A DNA stretch of 64,000 nucleotides, from NCBI GenBank assembly GCA_946480085.1, contig CAMLHZ010000001.1, positions 372,001 to 436,000 of the forward strand, written 5' to 3'. Below, piece by piece: positions 1 to 9,001 of the stretch. Position 1 is the stretch's first letter. Every line of letters starts with the position of its first letter. This DNA is from an uncultured Flavobacteriales bacterium (GTDB lineage Bacteria > Bacteroidota > Bacteroidia > Flavobacteriales > Crocinitomicaceae). The notes under the pieces are model-generated. The model was not told the origin of the DNA. It ran no database searches and saw only the letters and a list, made by a program, of their open reading frames with translations. Made by a program: the position numbers and the translations under genes.

Positions 1-1
1 A

Positions 2-1819
2 TACAGTATAGCAAAAGAAGTACAGGAAATTTCCTGGTATGAAACACAATTGAAATTGTGGAAGGCTGAAATTGATAAAGACAATAAATATGGTGAGGCA
101 TGGGTGAACTATTATCGTGCAGCCCGAGCATTAAAGAATCTTTCAGAGGAAGGATCTGCTGAGAAAAAGAAATACAGAGAGCTTTCTACTACGATTGTGA
201 ATGACATTCAAAAAGCGATGCCGAATAGTTTTGAATACTATTTCATTGCTGATGCCGAATCTGGTTTTGCTGGAAGTTCAGATAATTTGAAGAAGGCAGA
301 AGCTCTTCGCCCACATGATCCATTGATTCTGGATGCATTGATGATTCATTATCATTTGGAACGTAACCAGGCTAAATTCACAGAATACGCTTCGGAAATG
401 TTTCAAGCGAATGATTTAGCTGCCGGAATCTTGAATTGGGGTTACAATGTACTTTCGGAACTGGATGAAAATGCAGTGCTTTTCACTTGCGGTGATAACG
501 ACACTTACTCGACATGGATAATTCAGGCTGCAAAAAATTTCAGAAAAGATGTTACTGTTGTCAACACCTCTTTGGCACGAATGGATGACTACCGCAACAA
601 ATTGTTCAAGGAATTGGGGTATGAGCCATTGGTGTTAACTCCAGGAAAAACAGATGAAGAGATTCTTAAAAACGATCAACGCATTTTTGAGCATTTCTTC
701 AAAGGAAAACGACCTGTTTATGTCGCAACAACAGCTATAGGCTATTTCGATGAAAATTTTGGTGATAAATTGTATTTAACAGGATTGGCTTATAAGTACA
801 GCGAATCTAGCTTCGATAATGAAAGCCTGATCCGCAGAAACTATGAAAAACGCTACCTACTTGATTACCTGAAAGAAGTGTTCTCATACAACATCACCGA
901 TTTGAAAGGAATTGAATTCAACGGAATGTATTTGCCTTCTTTGGTGAAATTGTATCAGCAATATGCAGAAAGTGAGGAAACCGTAAAAATGACAGAAATT
1001 GAAGCGTTGTTGATGCGTATTGCCATTCAATCTGGTCGTGAAAATGAGATTTTGGAAATTCTGTCGGCCGCACCCAATAAATCGCTGCCCTTACTAACAG
1101 CAGTTTTAGATTTGAAAACTCTCGAGAAAAATATGGTGAAATTGAACGGCAATATTTACATCGACAAATATGAAGTTACGAATCAGGATTACAATAAGTT
1201 TCTGCAAAATTTGAAGGTTTCAGGAAACACAGCGCTATATGAAACGTGTAATTATGATTCTACTCAATGGTCAAAAGGTAAGTTTGTTAGTTTGGGGAAT
1301 GAGCCTATGCAGAATTTTTATCATTGGCATCCGGCATACGTCGAGTACCCTGCAGTTAACATGACATATGAGGGCGCAAAAGCCTATTGCGAGTGGTTGA
1401 CAAAACAATACAACATGCAGCGCAAACGCACATATACACAAGTGATTTTCCGATTACCAACTCAAGACGAATGGCGTTTGGCAGCAGGTTCCGGAGACGC
1501 GAAGGCTACTAATCCATTTAACGGACCATTTGTACGAAATTCGAAAGGATGTTATTTGGCGAATATTCAAACTGAACCCGGAAAATTTGCAGATGATGGT
1601 GGTTTCCAAATGGTAAAAGTAACGAGCTATGAACCAAACAAAATGGGGATGTTCAATATGCTTGGTAACATTGCTGAAATGACATCTGTAAAAGGCGAAG
1701 CAAAGGGCGGATCGTGGTATAATTTATACGAAGAGTGTAGTTTTGATAAAGTTCAGAAGTATGCTGGTCCAAATCCGGAAACAGGATTCAGAATCGTAAT
1801 GGAAATCATTGAGCAATAG
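2..1819 (+). CDS. TPR protein with C-terminal formylglycine-generating-enzyme-like domain (5' end outside window)
   Basis: The frame is open from base 2 of the window, so the true start lies upstream and 605 residues are visible. The first part is helical and TPR-like (residues about 1-140). A middle section around residue 160 reads LFTCGDNDTYSTW followed by DVTVVNTSLARMDDYR, a signature also seen at the end of large Bacteroidota DUF2723 membrane proteins. From about residue 375 there is an FGE-sulfatase/SUMF1-type fold: YIDKYEVTNQDYNKFL, then FRLPTQDEWRLAAGSG, GNIAEMT, GGSWYN and a terminal GFRIV. Such domains in this phylum are often non-catalytic (for example in GldJ/GldK); I infer a structural or binding role. 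The gene overlaps the start of the ECF sigma factor by 11 bases, which suggests translational coupling. Confidence 0.75.
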   Translation, partial: YSIAKEVQEISWYETQLKLWKAEIDKDNKYGEAWVNYYRAARALKNLSEEGSAEKKKYRELSTTIVNDIQKAMPNSFEYYFIADAESGFAGSSDNLKKAEALRPHDPLILDALMIHYHLERNQAKFTEYASEMFQANDLAAGILNWGYNVLSELDENAVLFTCGDNDTYSTWIIQAAKNFRKDVTVVNTSLARMDDYRNKLFKELGYEPLVLTPGKTDEEILKNDQRIFEHFFKGKRPVYVATTAIGYFDENFGDKLYLTGLAYKYSESSFDNESLIRRNYEKRYLLDYLKEVFSYNITDLKGIEFNGMYLPSLVKLYQQYAESEETVKMTEIEALLMRIAIQSGRENEILEILSAAPNKSLPLLTAVLDLKTLEKNMVKLNGNIYIDKYEVTNQDYNKFLQNLKVSGNTALYETCNYDSTQWSKGKFVSLGNEPMQNFYHWHPAYVEYPAVNMTYEGAKAYCEWLTKQYNMQRKRTYTQVIFRLPTQDEWRLAAGSGDAKATNPFNGPFVRNSKGCYLANIQTEPGKFADDGGFQMVKVTSYEPNKMGMFNMLGNIAEMTSVKGEAKGGSWYNLYEECSFDKVQKYAGPNPETGFRIVMEIIEQ

Positions 1820-2441
1820 TAAAGAAGCACAGTTGAGTAGTTTACATCAAAAACAGCAAAGCGACGAGCAGTTGATGGTTCAAATCATGAGCCATCATGC
1901 TCCTTCTTCGGCTAAACTGGCAGAATCTGCCTTGGTGGAATTGCATGCGCGCTACAGTAAGAAACTGCTCGGTTATTTTATAAAAATGCTGAATAAAGAT
2001 GTGGATCTGGCACAAGATTTTGTGCAGGAGGTTTTCCTTAAGATCATGGAGAAAAAACACCTCTTTGATCCTGAAAAACGTTTTTATTCCTGGGTTTTTG
2101 CCATTGCTTCCAACATGTGTAAAACCGCTTATCGCCACCATGGAAAGTTGGTGGAACTGAATACGGAAACAAGTAAACTGGGGGTTCTTGACGAAAGTAA
2201 ATTGGAGAAGAAGTTGTTCTTAGCCGCCTTGCAAAAAAGTATTGATGAGCTGGAGCATTATCATAAGACCGTTTTTGTTTTGCGCTACCTCGAACATTTC
2301 TCACTGAATGAAATAGCAGAAATAACGGAATCCTCACTTGGAACTGTGAAGTCGAGACTATTCTATGCTACCCGAAAAATTACAGAAAGCTTGAAGCATT
2401 ATGACCCGAGCTTTGAAACAAATGTTTTTAAATTGAATTGA
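1809..2441 (+). CDS. ECF-type RNA polymerase sigma factor
   Basis: A 210-residue sigma-70 family protein. Region 2 covers about residues 30-110, with the -10-binding segment DLAQDFVQEVFLKIME and the FYSWVFAIASNMCKTAYRH helix. Region 4 covers about 140-200, with FVLRYLEHFSLNEIAEI and the helix-turn-helix SSLGTVKSRLFYATRKI. The long linker and lack of region 3 fit the ECF group. The only start that keeps the typical DEQLM beginning is a TTG: the one used here, at 1809, overlaps the preceding gene; a second TTG lies at 1833 and the first ATG (1875) would cut into the fold. The next gene, one base downstream, looks like its membrane anti-sigma partner. Confidence 0.88.
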   Translation: MSNSKEAQLSSLHQKQQSDEQLMVQIMSHHAPSSAKLAESALVELHARYSKKLLGYFIKMLNKDVDLAQDFVQEVFLKIMEKKHLFDPEKRFYSWVFAIASNMCKTAYRHHGKLVELNTETSKLGVLDESKLEKKLFLAALQKSIDELEHYHKTVFVLRYLEHFSLNEIAEITESSLGTVKSRLFYATRKITESLKHYDPSFETNVFKLN

Positions 2442-2442
2442 T

Positions 2443-3069
2443 ATGGAAGATCATATTGCACGATTGTTTGATCTGATTGCTTCGAAGGCATACGGATCTT
2501 TAAATACGGAAGAGCGTACTTTCGTAGATCAGCATATTTCTGAACAGGAGTATGATCTTCAACGGATGATTCTGGATTCAACTGAGGAGTTGGAATATCC
2601 AACAGCTGTTCCGCTCGTTTTGGAAACGAAACCTGAAAAACCAGCAATTTTAATGCGCGGAATTCCATTGTATCAGGTACTAATTGGCGCTGCCTGTTTA
2701 TTGCTTGGCTTCTTTTTATTCTCAGGCAAAAGCGGAATTGATTTCCAGTTGATCGATCAGCCCTTTGGGATTTCCCTTCAAAATTCGTCTCCGGTTGTAC
2801 AAGTGGTTCACGATACCGTTTATGAGGTTGCTCCGAATCTTCATTCTCCAGCTGCAATGTTAAGTCAGCTGTCAGCGAATTCTGTCGACACTGTTTATGT
2901 GATTCAGCGGGAACAGTATGAAAAAAGCACTAGAATGTTAGACGCTACTGTGCCGAGCTTAAACCTACAATTGAGTGAAAATTTGGTGGAATCAAAAGGA
3001 TCATCCTCAAAAGAAGACAAAAGCGCTGCCTTGCTTCCGAAACCAAGTACGTTTGGTTCTATGAAGTAA
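2443..3069 (+). CDS. probable membrane anti-sigma factor
   Basis: A 208-residue protein starting one base after the sigma factor stop. The first 60 residues are helical and acidic (LFDLIASKAYGSLNTEER, then HISEQEYDLQRMI), as in the cytoplasmic sigma-binding part of short anti-sigma factors. A single membrane segment follows at about residues 78-95 (LIGAACLLLGFFLF), and the rest is a serine-rich periplasmic tail with no recognised domain. Function is inferred from position and topology only; I see no classic zinc HxxxCxxC motif. Confidence 0.6.
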   Translation: MEDHIARLFDLIASKAYGSLNTEERTFVDQHISEQEYDLQRMILDSTEELEYPTAVPLVLETKPEKPAILMRGIPLYQVLIGAACLLLGFFLFSGKSGIDFQLIDQPFGISLQNSSPVVQVVHDTVYEVAPNLHSPAAMLSQLSANSVDTVYVIQREQYEKSTRMLDATVPSLNLQLSENLVESKGSSSKEDKSAALLPKPSTFGSMK

Positions 3070-3147
3070 AAGAGCATTGTCAGAGAACAATTTTGAATGC
3101 TCTTAGTAATAAATATTAAAGACAAATATGCTACTAAAAGTGTTTCG

Positions 3148-3181
3148 AAGTCACGTGTCTAAGATGCGTGACTTTATTTTT
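3148..3181 (+). terminator. Rho-independent terminator after the sigma/anti-sigma pair
   Basis: Stem AAGTCACG (3148-3155) pairs with CGTGACTT (3167-3174) across an 11-base loop and is followed by TATTTTTAG. It lies between the convergent anti-sigma and EnvC-like genes. A longer, weaker hairpin without a T tract sits upstream (3070-3104). Confidence 0.65.
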
Positions 3182-3196
3182 AGCTGTAATTTATTG

Positions 3197-4495
3197 CTAT
3201 TGTGTCAACCAAAGAGATGGATTCATCTTCACCGCAGCACCATCTACAACCTGATGAATTTCAAAATGCACTGTAGACAAGTTCGAATCAGAATCTGAAA
3301 GCAAACTTCCGATGCTTTGCTTCGTTGAGACCTTAGCTCCAACAGAAACATAAGCTTCCTGTAAGTTACTGTAAACAGTTCGGTAGTTTCCATGTTTAAT
3401 GATCACACATTTACCTGCTCCCGGAATGCTGATAACGCTGGTTACTTCGCCTTCAAAAACAGCACGCACCTGCGAGTTTTTCGGAGCACCAATATCAACA
3501 CCATTGTTGTTAGTAAAAACACCACTTAATGTTGGATGTGGATTTTTACCGTAAGCTTCAACCAAAGCACCCTTAAGAACTGGCCATGGCAATTTTCCTT
3601 TATTGGCTTCAAAGTTTTTCCCTAAAGCCGCACTTTCTTTCGTCTCTGTAACTTCAACCACTTTTTTCTCAGGAGCTTTGTCCGAAGTTTTAGTTGTAGT
3701 CGTGGTTTTAGTTGTAGTTTTTGAAGATGAAGCTGCCTTTTTTTCTTTCGCTGCGGTTGCCGCAATTTCTTGTTCTATGGCTTTCTTGATTTTCTTCTGG
3801 ATTTCTGCTTTTTGCTTTTCCGCAGCTTTTAATTCAGCGGTTAGTTTTCCTTCGTCTTTTTTCAGCTTGGCAAGTGTTTGCTCTTTCTTTTGTTTGTCCT
3901 GAAGAACCATATCACGTTCCAAAAGCTTAGTTTGAAGCAGTTGTTCCTGACTTTTTTTAATCTCAGAAATATCCTTCAATTCTTTGTGCAGACTCAATTT
4001 GTTCTGCTGAATGACTTTGTATTGTTTTTGTTGGATCTCCGCAATTTTATTCAAATAACTGTTGCGTTTAACCGCTTCAAAATAGTTGTGGGCCGAGAAA
4101 ATGTACATCATCTTCCCGTATTTGTTTCTGTGCTTGTAAGCGTAAAGCATCATCTTTTTAAAACGTGCTTTCAGTTTTTCAATGCGGGTTCCAAGTTCTT
4201 TTACTTCGCTTCCTTTAGATTGTAAACTAAGTTCTGTTCCACGAATTTGATTGTCTACGTTTTGTACCAAAGCTTCACGACTCTTCACCTGATTTTCAAT
4301 CAGCTTTAGTTCGTTCAGTGAACTCGTCGTATTTTTCTTCGCTTTGTCTAACAGGGTTTTCGTACTGGAAAGTTTCTTTTCAAGTTTTTTCTGCTCAGCC
4401 TGTAGTTGTTCACTTTTACTTTGAGCAAAAGAATTACTAAAAGCAAAAAGTGCCAGCAAGGCTAAACAACTATTCTTTAGTACCACATTCTTCAT
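3197..4495 (-). CDS. EnvC-like murein hydrolase activator, degenerate LytM/M23 domain
   Basis: A 432-residue secreted protein: signal peptide (residues 1-24, ending SNSFAQ), two long coiled coils (about 25-115 and 140-250), a Thr/Lys-rich linker (TTTKTTTTTK) and a C-terminal LytM domain (about 305-432). The catalytic set is incomplete: the usual HxxxD reads NNGVD, the YxH region reads VYSN, and only the last histidine of HxH remains in VHFEIH. E. coli EnvC is degenerate at the same places and works by activating amidases rather than cutting peptidoglycan, so I infer an activator of cell-separation amidases. It is the last gene of the operon and its start overlaps the DUF4292 gene by 26 bases. 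Confidence 0.85.
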   Translation of the reverse strand: MKNVVLKNSCLALLALFAFSNSFAQSKSEQLQAEQKKLEKKLSSTKTLLDKAKKNTTSSLNELKLIENQVKSREALVQNVDNQIRGTELSLQSKGSEVKELGTRIEKLKARFKKMMLYAYKHRNKYGKMMYIFSAHNYFEAVKRNSYLNKIAEIQQKQYKVIQQNKLSLHKELKDISEIKKSQEQLLQTKLLERDMVLQDKQKKEQTLAKLKKDEGKLTAELKAAEKQKAEIQKKIKKAIEQEIAATAAKEKKAASSSKTTTKTTTTTKTSDKAPEKKVVEVTETKESAALGKNFEANKGKLPWPVLKGALVEAYGKNPHPTLSGVFTNNNGVDIGAPKNSQVRAVFEGEVTSVISIPGAGKCVIIKHGNYRTVYSNLQEAYVSVGAKVSTKQSIGSLLSDSDSNLSTVHFEIHQVVDGAAVKMNPSLWLTQ

Positions 4496-5354
4496 AGTCT
4501 TCAGGAATTATGAACTCCATTTTTTCAGGGACGTTGATCTCTGTTTGCTTATACTTCAACTCGATGTAAATATTGTTACGCGGAGTTTTGATGTCAATTT
4601 GTACGTCGTGAGGGATCAAAAAGTTACTTATTGAATCTCTTGACAAATATTGTATGGTAATACTTGTGGTGTCTTGAGGCGAGTCAATGAAGATCTTGTT
4701 CAAAGAACTTAAATCACCGTTAATGTAATACTGAACAATGATTGGATTCTCGTCCTCGTTTCTGTCACGGTCTCTATCACGATTTCTATCACGCTCCCTG
4801 TTTCTGTCTCTTTCGTTATTGTCGTCTTTCAATTCTCGTCTTACCTCACGTTTCTTTTTGGAGGAAAGGATGTATTGGAAAGGATCGTTGATTTGGAAAT
4901 AACGGTAGCTCGTATCAAATCCAATAGGTAATCCTAAAATCAATTCTTCTATATCGTTGTAACTGAAATCAACTCCAAAAGATTCTTTGAAATAACTCAG
5001 ATCTTTTCGAATGTAACAGTCGTTTAATTTATTGCTGATCTGAACTGAATCGGGACGGATTAATGCCTGTGCAACCGGAAGTCCGGCTTTAGTAATTAAT
5101 GCACATGCAGCACTATCCTTTGTCATTCTAAGAGACGTTCTGAAATTAACCGTTCTGTTGGTATCTGCAAACGTGGTGCTAATTCTCGAAAAGAAATGTT
5201 CAGGACGTTTATTTGATAAACTATCCATCGCAGTCACCAATTCTTCGGTTTTTTTGTTCTTTACCCTTTCCGGTTTAAATTCCCCTTCAACTGTTTTGCA
5301 AGATGCAAGAACAAGTCCAACAAGAAAGAACAACTTAGTAAATTGGGTCAACAT
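4470..5354 (-). CDS. DUF4292 family lipoprotein
   Basis: 294 residues from the ATG at 5354, chosen because it gives a clean lipoprotein signal (FFLVGLVLASCKT, cysteine at about residue 19); the longer reading frame to 5429 adds 25 charged residues with no signal. The start overlaps the upstream TPR gene by 20 bases. The body matches the DUF4292 family, outer-membrane-associated proteins usually encoded between a TPR protein and an EnvC/M23 protein in Bacteroidota, as here. About residues 180-205 hold an unusual Arg/Asp/Asn repeat (ERDRNRERDRNRDRDRDR) inserted in the fold. The exact role is unknown; the context points to envelope or lipoprotein handling. Confidence 0.8.
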   Translation of the reverse strand: MLTQFTKLFFLVGLVLASCKTVEGEFKPERVKNKKTEELVTAMDSLSNKRPEHFFSRISTTFADTNRTVNFRTSLRMTKDSAACALITKAGLPVAQALIRPDSVQISNKLNDCYIRKDLSYFKESFGVDFSYNDIEELILGLPIGFDTSYRYFQINDPFQYILSSKKKREVRRELKDDNNERDRNRERDRNRDRDRDRNEDENPIIVQYYINGDLSSLNKIFIDSPQDTTSITIQYLSRDSISNFLIPHDVQIDIKTPRNNIYIELKYKQTEINVPEKMEFIIPEDYEECGTKE

Positions 5355-7038
5355 ATTTGCGTTCAGAGATTTTCTTTTCAATTGATTTATTTTTTGCTCC
5401 CAGTTCTTTGGCTTTCTTCCAGTTTTCAACGGCTAAATTGATTTCCCCATTGAAAAAATAAGCATCACCGAGGTAATCTACGTAATTGCGTTCATTAGGT
5501 TGCATTTCGTTCACTTTCTTCAAAGTAGCAAGTGCTTCTGCATGTTTTCCTTCCTGTAATTGCACCAACCCTTCTGTTGCTTTGAAGACCACATTTGTTG
5601 GTGCTTCAAGAAGTACTTTATCTACCAGGTCGCGAGCCGTTTTTAGATCTGTTTTGGTTAATGCCAAACGCGTTGCATAGTTATTTTTGATCAACAAGTT
5701 TTTCGGATCAGTCAAAATTGCTTTTTCGTACCAAACAATCCCGGCTTTATATTCCTTGATCATGAAATTCGACTCACCTAATTGAGAATAGAATTCGGCT
5801 TCTGTTCCTTTATCACCAACCACTAAGTCTTTTCCAATTTCTCCCGCTTCAATAGCTTCACCGTATTTACCGATTTGGTTACAGGCTATGGCGTAAAGCA
5901 GGTAAACGTTTGAAAGTGTTGGGAACAGGGAAACGCATGCTTTCGCATCCTTATACAATTCCTCAAAATTTCTGTTCTCATACTCCATTAAAAGTACTTG
6001 CTTCCAAATGGGATACTTTGTATTGTCGAATGTCAATGCTTTTTTGTATTCAGCAAGTGCTTCAGCCTTCATTTCTTTCTGCAGGTACAGATCGCCCAAA
6101 ACGGAATGTGATTTGGCTTCATTTGGATGTTGCTGAACCAATGTTTTCCCCAACTCAATAACTTCAGGATCTACCTTGAATTGATTTTCGTAAAAGGTGA
6201 GCAGCACATTCACTTTTTGATCAATAGTTACACCCTGTCCGGTAAATGCTTTTTGGTAAGCCTGGTAAGAATCTGATTTACGATTTTGACGCAAGTAAAG
6301 CTCTCCCAAAAACAAATAAGCCCGACCATTGTTTGGATCGGCTTTCACCAATTCTTCCAACATTGCCTGACCTTTATCCATTTGGTTGTTGTTGAAATAA
6401 TAATCAACCAAAGTTCCAATCAGGGAAATATCGTTTGGATACATTTTTCGTGCTTCCTGAATTTCGTTTATGGCTTTTTCTGGTTGTTTCAACTGCATGT
6501 ACAAGTTGAATTTTTCAATCGAAATTTCAGGAATAAGTCCAGTTTGATCCTGCATTTTGTTGTATGCATTTACGGCCTCACTGTATTTCTTCATTCGTTT
6601 CAATACTTCACCATAGCCAAACCACCAATCTACATTTCTTGGTTCTAATTCTACCAATTGCTTAAAACAAGCTGCGGATTCTTCAACTCGTCCCTGTTCG
6701 TAATACATGTACGCCAATTCTTGCGTGTACCAACGATTTTTAGGGTCAATTTTGGAAGCTATTTCTGTATACTTGGCCGCACTGGTTTTGTCGTTCAACA
6801 TTAAATAACATTGAGATAAACCGTATGCTGCTGCATCATCGTTTGGTCGCGCAACAATGCAAGAATCGAAAGCAGTTATTGCTTCCTTGATTTGTCCAGC
6901 CGTTTTCAGCCGAACGCCTGTGTGAAATGTCCTTCTGTAGGCATTGTCGTTTTCCGAACTAACATTCGACGTGGTTTTTGGAGTCTTGCACTGTGCAAAA
7001 GCCAAAAGAATAATACTGAAAACGACAAACTTTTTCAT
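5335..7038 (-). CDS. TPR-repeat lipoprotein
   Basis: 567 residues. An N-terminal signal with a lipoprotein-type cysteine (IILLAFAQCKT) is followed by about twelve TPR units covering nearly the whole length, for example EAITAFDSCIVARPNDDAA and EALATLKKVNEMQPNERNY. The start codon overlaps the stop of the nucleotidyltransferase gene as TAATG, a coupling arrangement, and the DUF4292 gene overlaps its 3' end. It probably acts as a scaffold in the periplasm or at the inner leaflet of the outer membrane with the two downstream envelope proteins; the partner proteins are an inference from operon order. Confidence 0.82.
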   Translation of the reverse strand: MKKFVVFSIILLAFAQCKTPKTTSNVSSENDNAYRRTFHTGVRLKTAGQIKEAITAFDSCIVARPNDDAAAYGLSQCYLMLNDKTSAAKYTEIASKIDPKNRWYTQELAYMYYEQGRVEESAACFKQLVELEPRNVDWWFGYGEVLKRMKKYSEAVNAYNKMQDQTGLIPEISIEKFNLYMQLKQPEKAINEIQEARKMYPNDISLIGTLVDYYFNNNQMDKGQAMLEELVKADPNNGRAYLFLGELYLRQNRKSDSYQAYQKAFTGQGVTIDQKVNVLLTFYENQFKVDPEVIELGKTLVQQHPNEAKSHSVLGDLYLQKEMKAEALAEYKKALTFDNTKYPIWKQVLLMEYENRNFEELYKDAKACVSLFPTLSNVYLLYAIACNQIGKYGEAIEAGEIGKDLVVGDKGTEAEFYSQLGESNFMIKEYKAGIVWYEKAILTDPKNLLIKNNYATRLALTKTDLKTARDLVDKVLLEAPTNVVFKATEGLVQLQEGKHAEALATLKKVNEMQPNERNYVDYLGDAYFFNGEINLAVENWKKAKELGAKNKSIEKKISERKYVDPIY

Positions 7039-8045
7039 TAGGCAATAATTGAATAATCACTCAAACTTAGATCACGTGCCAAACCTTTGTATTTGGAATG
7101 AGATCCTAACATCGAATCGCGAAGATTTGCATCTATAATAATTGAATTCTGCTGAAGAATACTATTCTTGATAATCGAGTTGGTAACCATAGATCCTTTT
7201 CCAAGCGAAACATGCGGTCCAACTACAGAATTCTCAAGAATGACATCTTTTCCAATATAACACGGTGGAATAATCACGGAGTTTAACAATTTTGCGGATG
7301 GATCTACAAGATCCAGGCCTTTTTCCTTATCGTATTCCAAAACGCGTTGATTGGTAATAACGGTAACTTCCTTGTTCCCGCAATCCAGCCATTCGTCAAC
7401 TTCACCTGGTTTAAAGCGTTTCCCTTTTTCAGTCAAGCGACGCAGAGCATCCGGCAATTGGTATTCACCGCTTTTGATGATTCCGTTTTCCACCAGGAAG
7501 TTCAGCTCATTGCGCAATGCCATTCCATCTTTGAAATAGTAAATTCCAATCATTGCCAGATCTGAAACAAATTCGCGTGGTTTCTCAACGAAGTCAATAA
7601 TATCTCCGTTATCGTCCATTTTTACCACACCAAATGCACTAGGATCTTCAATTTGCTTCACCCAAAGAATTCCATCCGCTTCCGGATCAATTGTAAAGTT
7701 TGCTCGGAACAAGGTATCAGCGAATGCAACCACAACAGGACCATCAAGTAATTTCTCGGCACAAAGAACGGCATGAGCTGTTCCAAGCGGTTTATCCTGA
7801 TAAAAGATGCTTCCTTTTGCTCCTAATTTCTCAGCTACTTTGATCAATTCGGCTTCAATTTCTACACCGAAATCACCAATAACGAAACCAATTTCTTCTA
7901 TTGGTTCGTTACAAACAGCAGCAATATCTTCCACTAAACGGTGAACAATTGGCTTTCCACCAACCGGCACAAGTGGTTTAGGAACTGTAAGTGTGTGTGG
8001 ACGTAATCTGCTGCCACGTCCGGCCATTGGAACAATTACTTTCAT
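7038..8045 (-). CDS. sugar-1-phosphate nucleotidyltransferase with left-handed beta-helix tail
   Basis: 335 residues. The N-terminal nucleotidyltransferase domain carries the signature GRGSRLRPHTLTVPKPLVPV (about residues 9-28), the substrate-pocket segment VAFADTLF and the later FVEKPREF. From about residue 250 a hexapeptide-repeat beta-helix follows (VVGPHVSLGKGSMVTNSIIK). The enzyme joins a sugar-1-phosphate to an NTP; whether the product is a dTDP-, UDP- or GDP-sugar cannot be told from sequence alone. It sits between dut and the TPR gene, an order seen in many flavobacteria. Confidence 0.87.
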   Translation of the reverse strand: MKVIVPMAGRGSRLRPHTLTVPKPLVPVGGKPIVHRLVEDIAAVCNEPIEEIGFVIGDFGVEIEAELIKVAEKLGAKGSIFYQDKPLGTAHAVLCAEKLLDGPVVVAFADTLFRANFTIDPEADGILWVKQIEDPSAFGVVKMDDNGDIIDFVEKPREFVSDLAMIGIYYFKDGMALRNELNFLVENGIIKSGEYQLPDALRRLTEKGKRFKPGEVDEWLDCGNKEVTVITNQRVLEYDKEKGLDLVDPSAKLLNSVIIPPCYIGKDVILENSVVGPHVSLGKGSMVTNSIIKNSILQQNSIIIDANLRDSMLGSHSKYKGLARDLSLSDYSIIA

Positions 8046-8093
8046 CTACTTCGTTTTTTGTTGCGAAGTGTTCAGCACGGCTGATCTACTTCT

Positions 8094-8528
8094 TTATTGA
8101 ACTCCGGTACTGCCAAATCCGCCAGCACCGCGAGTAGTTTCATCTAATTCATTTACAACTTCCCATTCAGCTTGTTCATGTTTTGCAACTACCAACTGGG
8201 CAACGCGTTCACCATGTTCAACAACAAATGGAGTGTTGGATAAGTTTACCAGTAAAACTCCAATTTCTCCGCGGTAATCTGCATCAATAGTTCCTGGTGT
8301 ATTCAAAACCGTAATTCCGTGTTTAAATGCCAATCCGCTGCGTGGACGAACCTGAATTTCATAACCCTTAGGAATTGCAACTTTTAATCCTGTTGGAATC
8401 AATCGTCTTTCCAGAGGTTGCAAAGTAACAGGCTCACTCAAGTTTGCACGAACATCTAATCCTGCTGCGCCTTCTGTTGCGTAGGCAGGAATTTCATTCG
8501 TGGAGCTGTTTTGAATTGCTATTTTCAT
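8094..8528 (-). CDS. dut: dUTP diphosphatase
   Basis: 144 residues, the normal length for a trimeric dUTPase. The five motifs are visible: GAAGLDVRA (I), [11 protein letters not shown] (II), [18 protein letters not shown] (III), GERVAQLVV (IV) and the C-terminal glycine-rich [10 protein letters not shown] (V). It hydrolyses dUTP to dUMP and pyrophosphate, limiting uracil in DNA and feeding dTMP synthesis. The start overlaps the stop of gldH as ATGA, so the two are probably translated together. Confidence 0.96.
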   Translation of the reverse strand: MKIAIQNSSTNEIPAYATEGAAGLDVRANLSEPVTLQPLERRLIPTGLKVAIPKGYEIQVRPRSGLAFKHGITVLNTPGTIDADYRGEIGVLLVNLSNTPFVVEHGERVAQLVVAKHEQAEWEVVNELDETTRGAGGFGSTGVQ

Positions 8529-9001
8529 TTTGTCTTATCTTCTTTTACAGTATAAGAAATATCAATTACTTCCGTAATCTCTTTCTCTGTAATTCCTTGT
8601 TCAAGCGTAAAAATGTACTTTCCTTTTTGTGGAAATTTACGGTGACTGAATTGAACGCTGGTGGTAACTATTGTTCCGGATTTCTCTCCAATCCATGATC
8701 CGTCGGGATTACCAATTTTCACTTCCACTGGTTCTCGTCCAATTTGACCATTTGGTGTTTTCGCATGCAAGAAAAACCAAAGGTTATTGTACGAATAATC
8801 CGTGGTTGTTCTCACCGTTACATCAACCGTATAATACTTCGTGGTATCAGGAATATCAACCGTAAAAACGGGTTTATTCTCCAGCGTCCAGGTATTGTTT
8901 GGAAACGCCACAGTTTCAGTAAATAAAGGAGAATCGCCACAACTCGCTAAAGTTGTAACAACTACCAATGCAAGAACGAGTTTAAGCACCTTGTTGTTCA
9001 T
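8525..9001 (-). CDS. gldH: gliding motility lipoprotein GldH
   Basis: 158 residues from the ATG at 9001, which gives the signal [16 protein letters not shown] with a lipoprotein cysteine; an ATG at 9010 is also possible and the full open frame reaches 9067. The mature part is beta-rich, with [21 protein letters not shown] and a conserved end [15 protein letters not shown], as in GldH. GldH is one of the lipoproteins needed for flavobacterial gliding. Its 5' end overlaps the ricT-like gene by 20 bases and its stop overlaps dut. Confidence 0.88.
   Translation of the reverse strand: MNNKVLKLVLALVVVTTLASCGDSPLFTETVAFPNNTWTLENKPVFTVDIPDTTKYYTVDVTVRTTTDYSYNNLWFFLHAKTPNGQIGREPVEVKIGNPDGSWIGEKSGTIVTTSVQFSHRKFPQKGKYIFTLEQGITEKEITEVIDISYTVKEDKTK

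Noticed and set aside
3603..3902. Plus-strand open frame rich in Val and Phe opposite the EnvC-like gene
   Set aside because: It is the antisense of the Thr/Lys-rich linker and coiled coil; no homology pattern and the opposite strand has a full gene.
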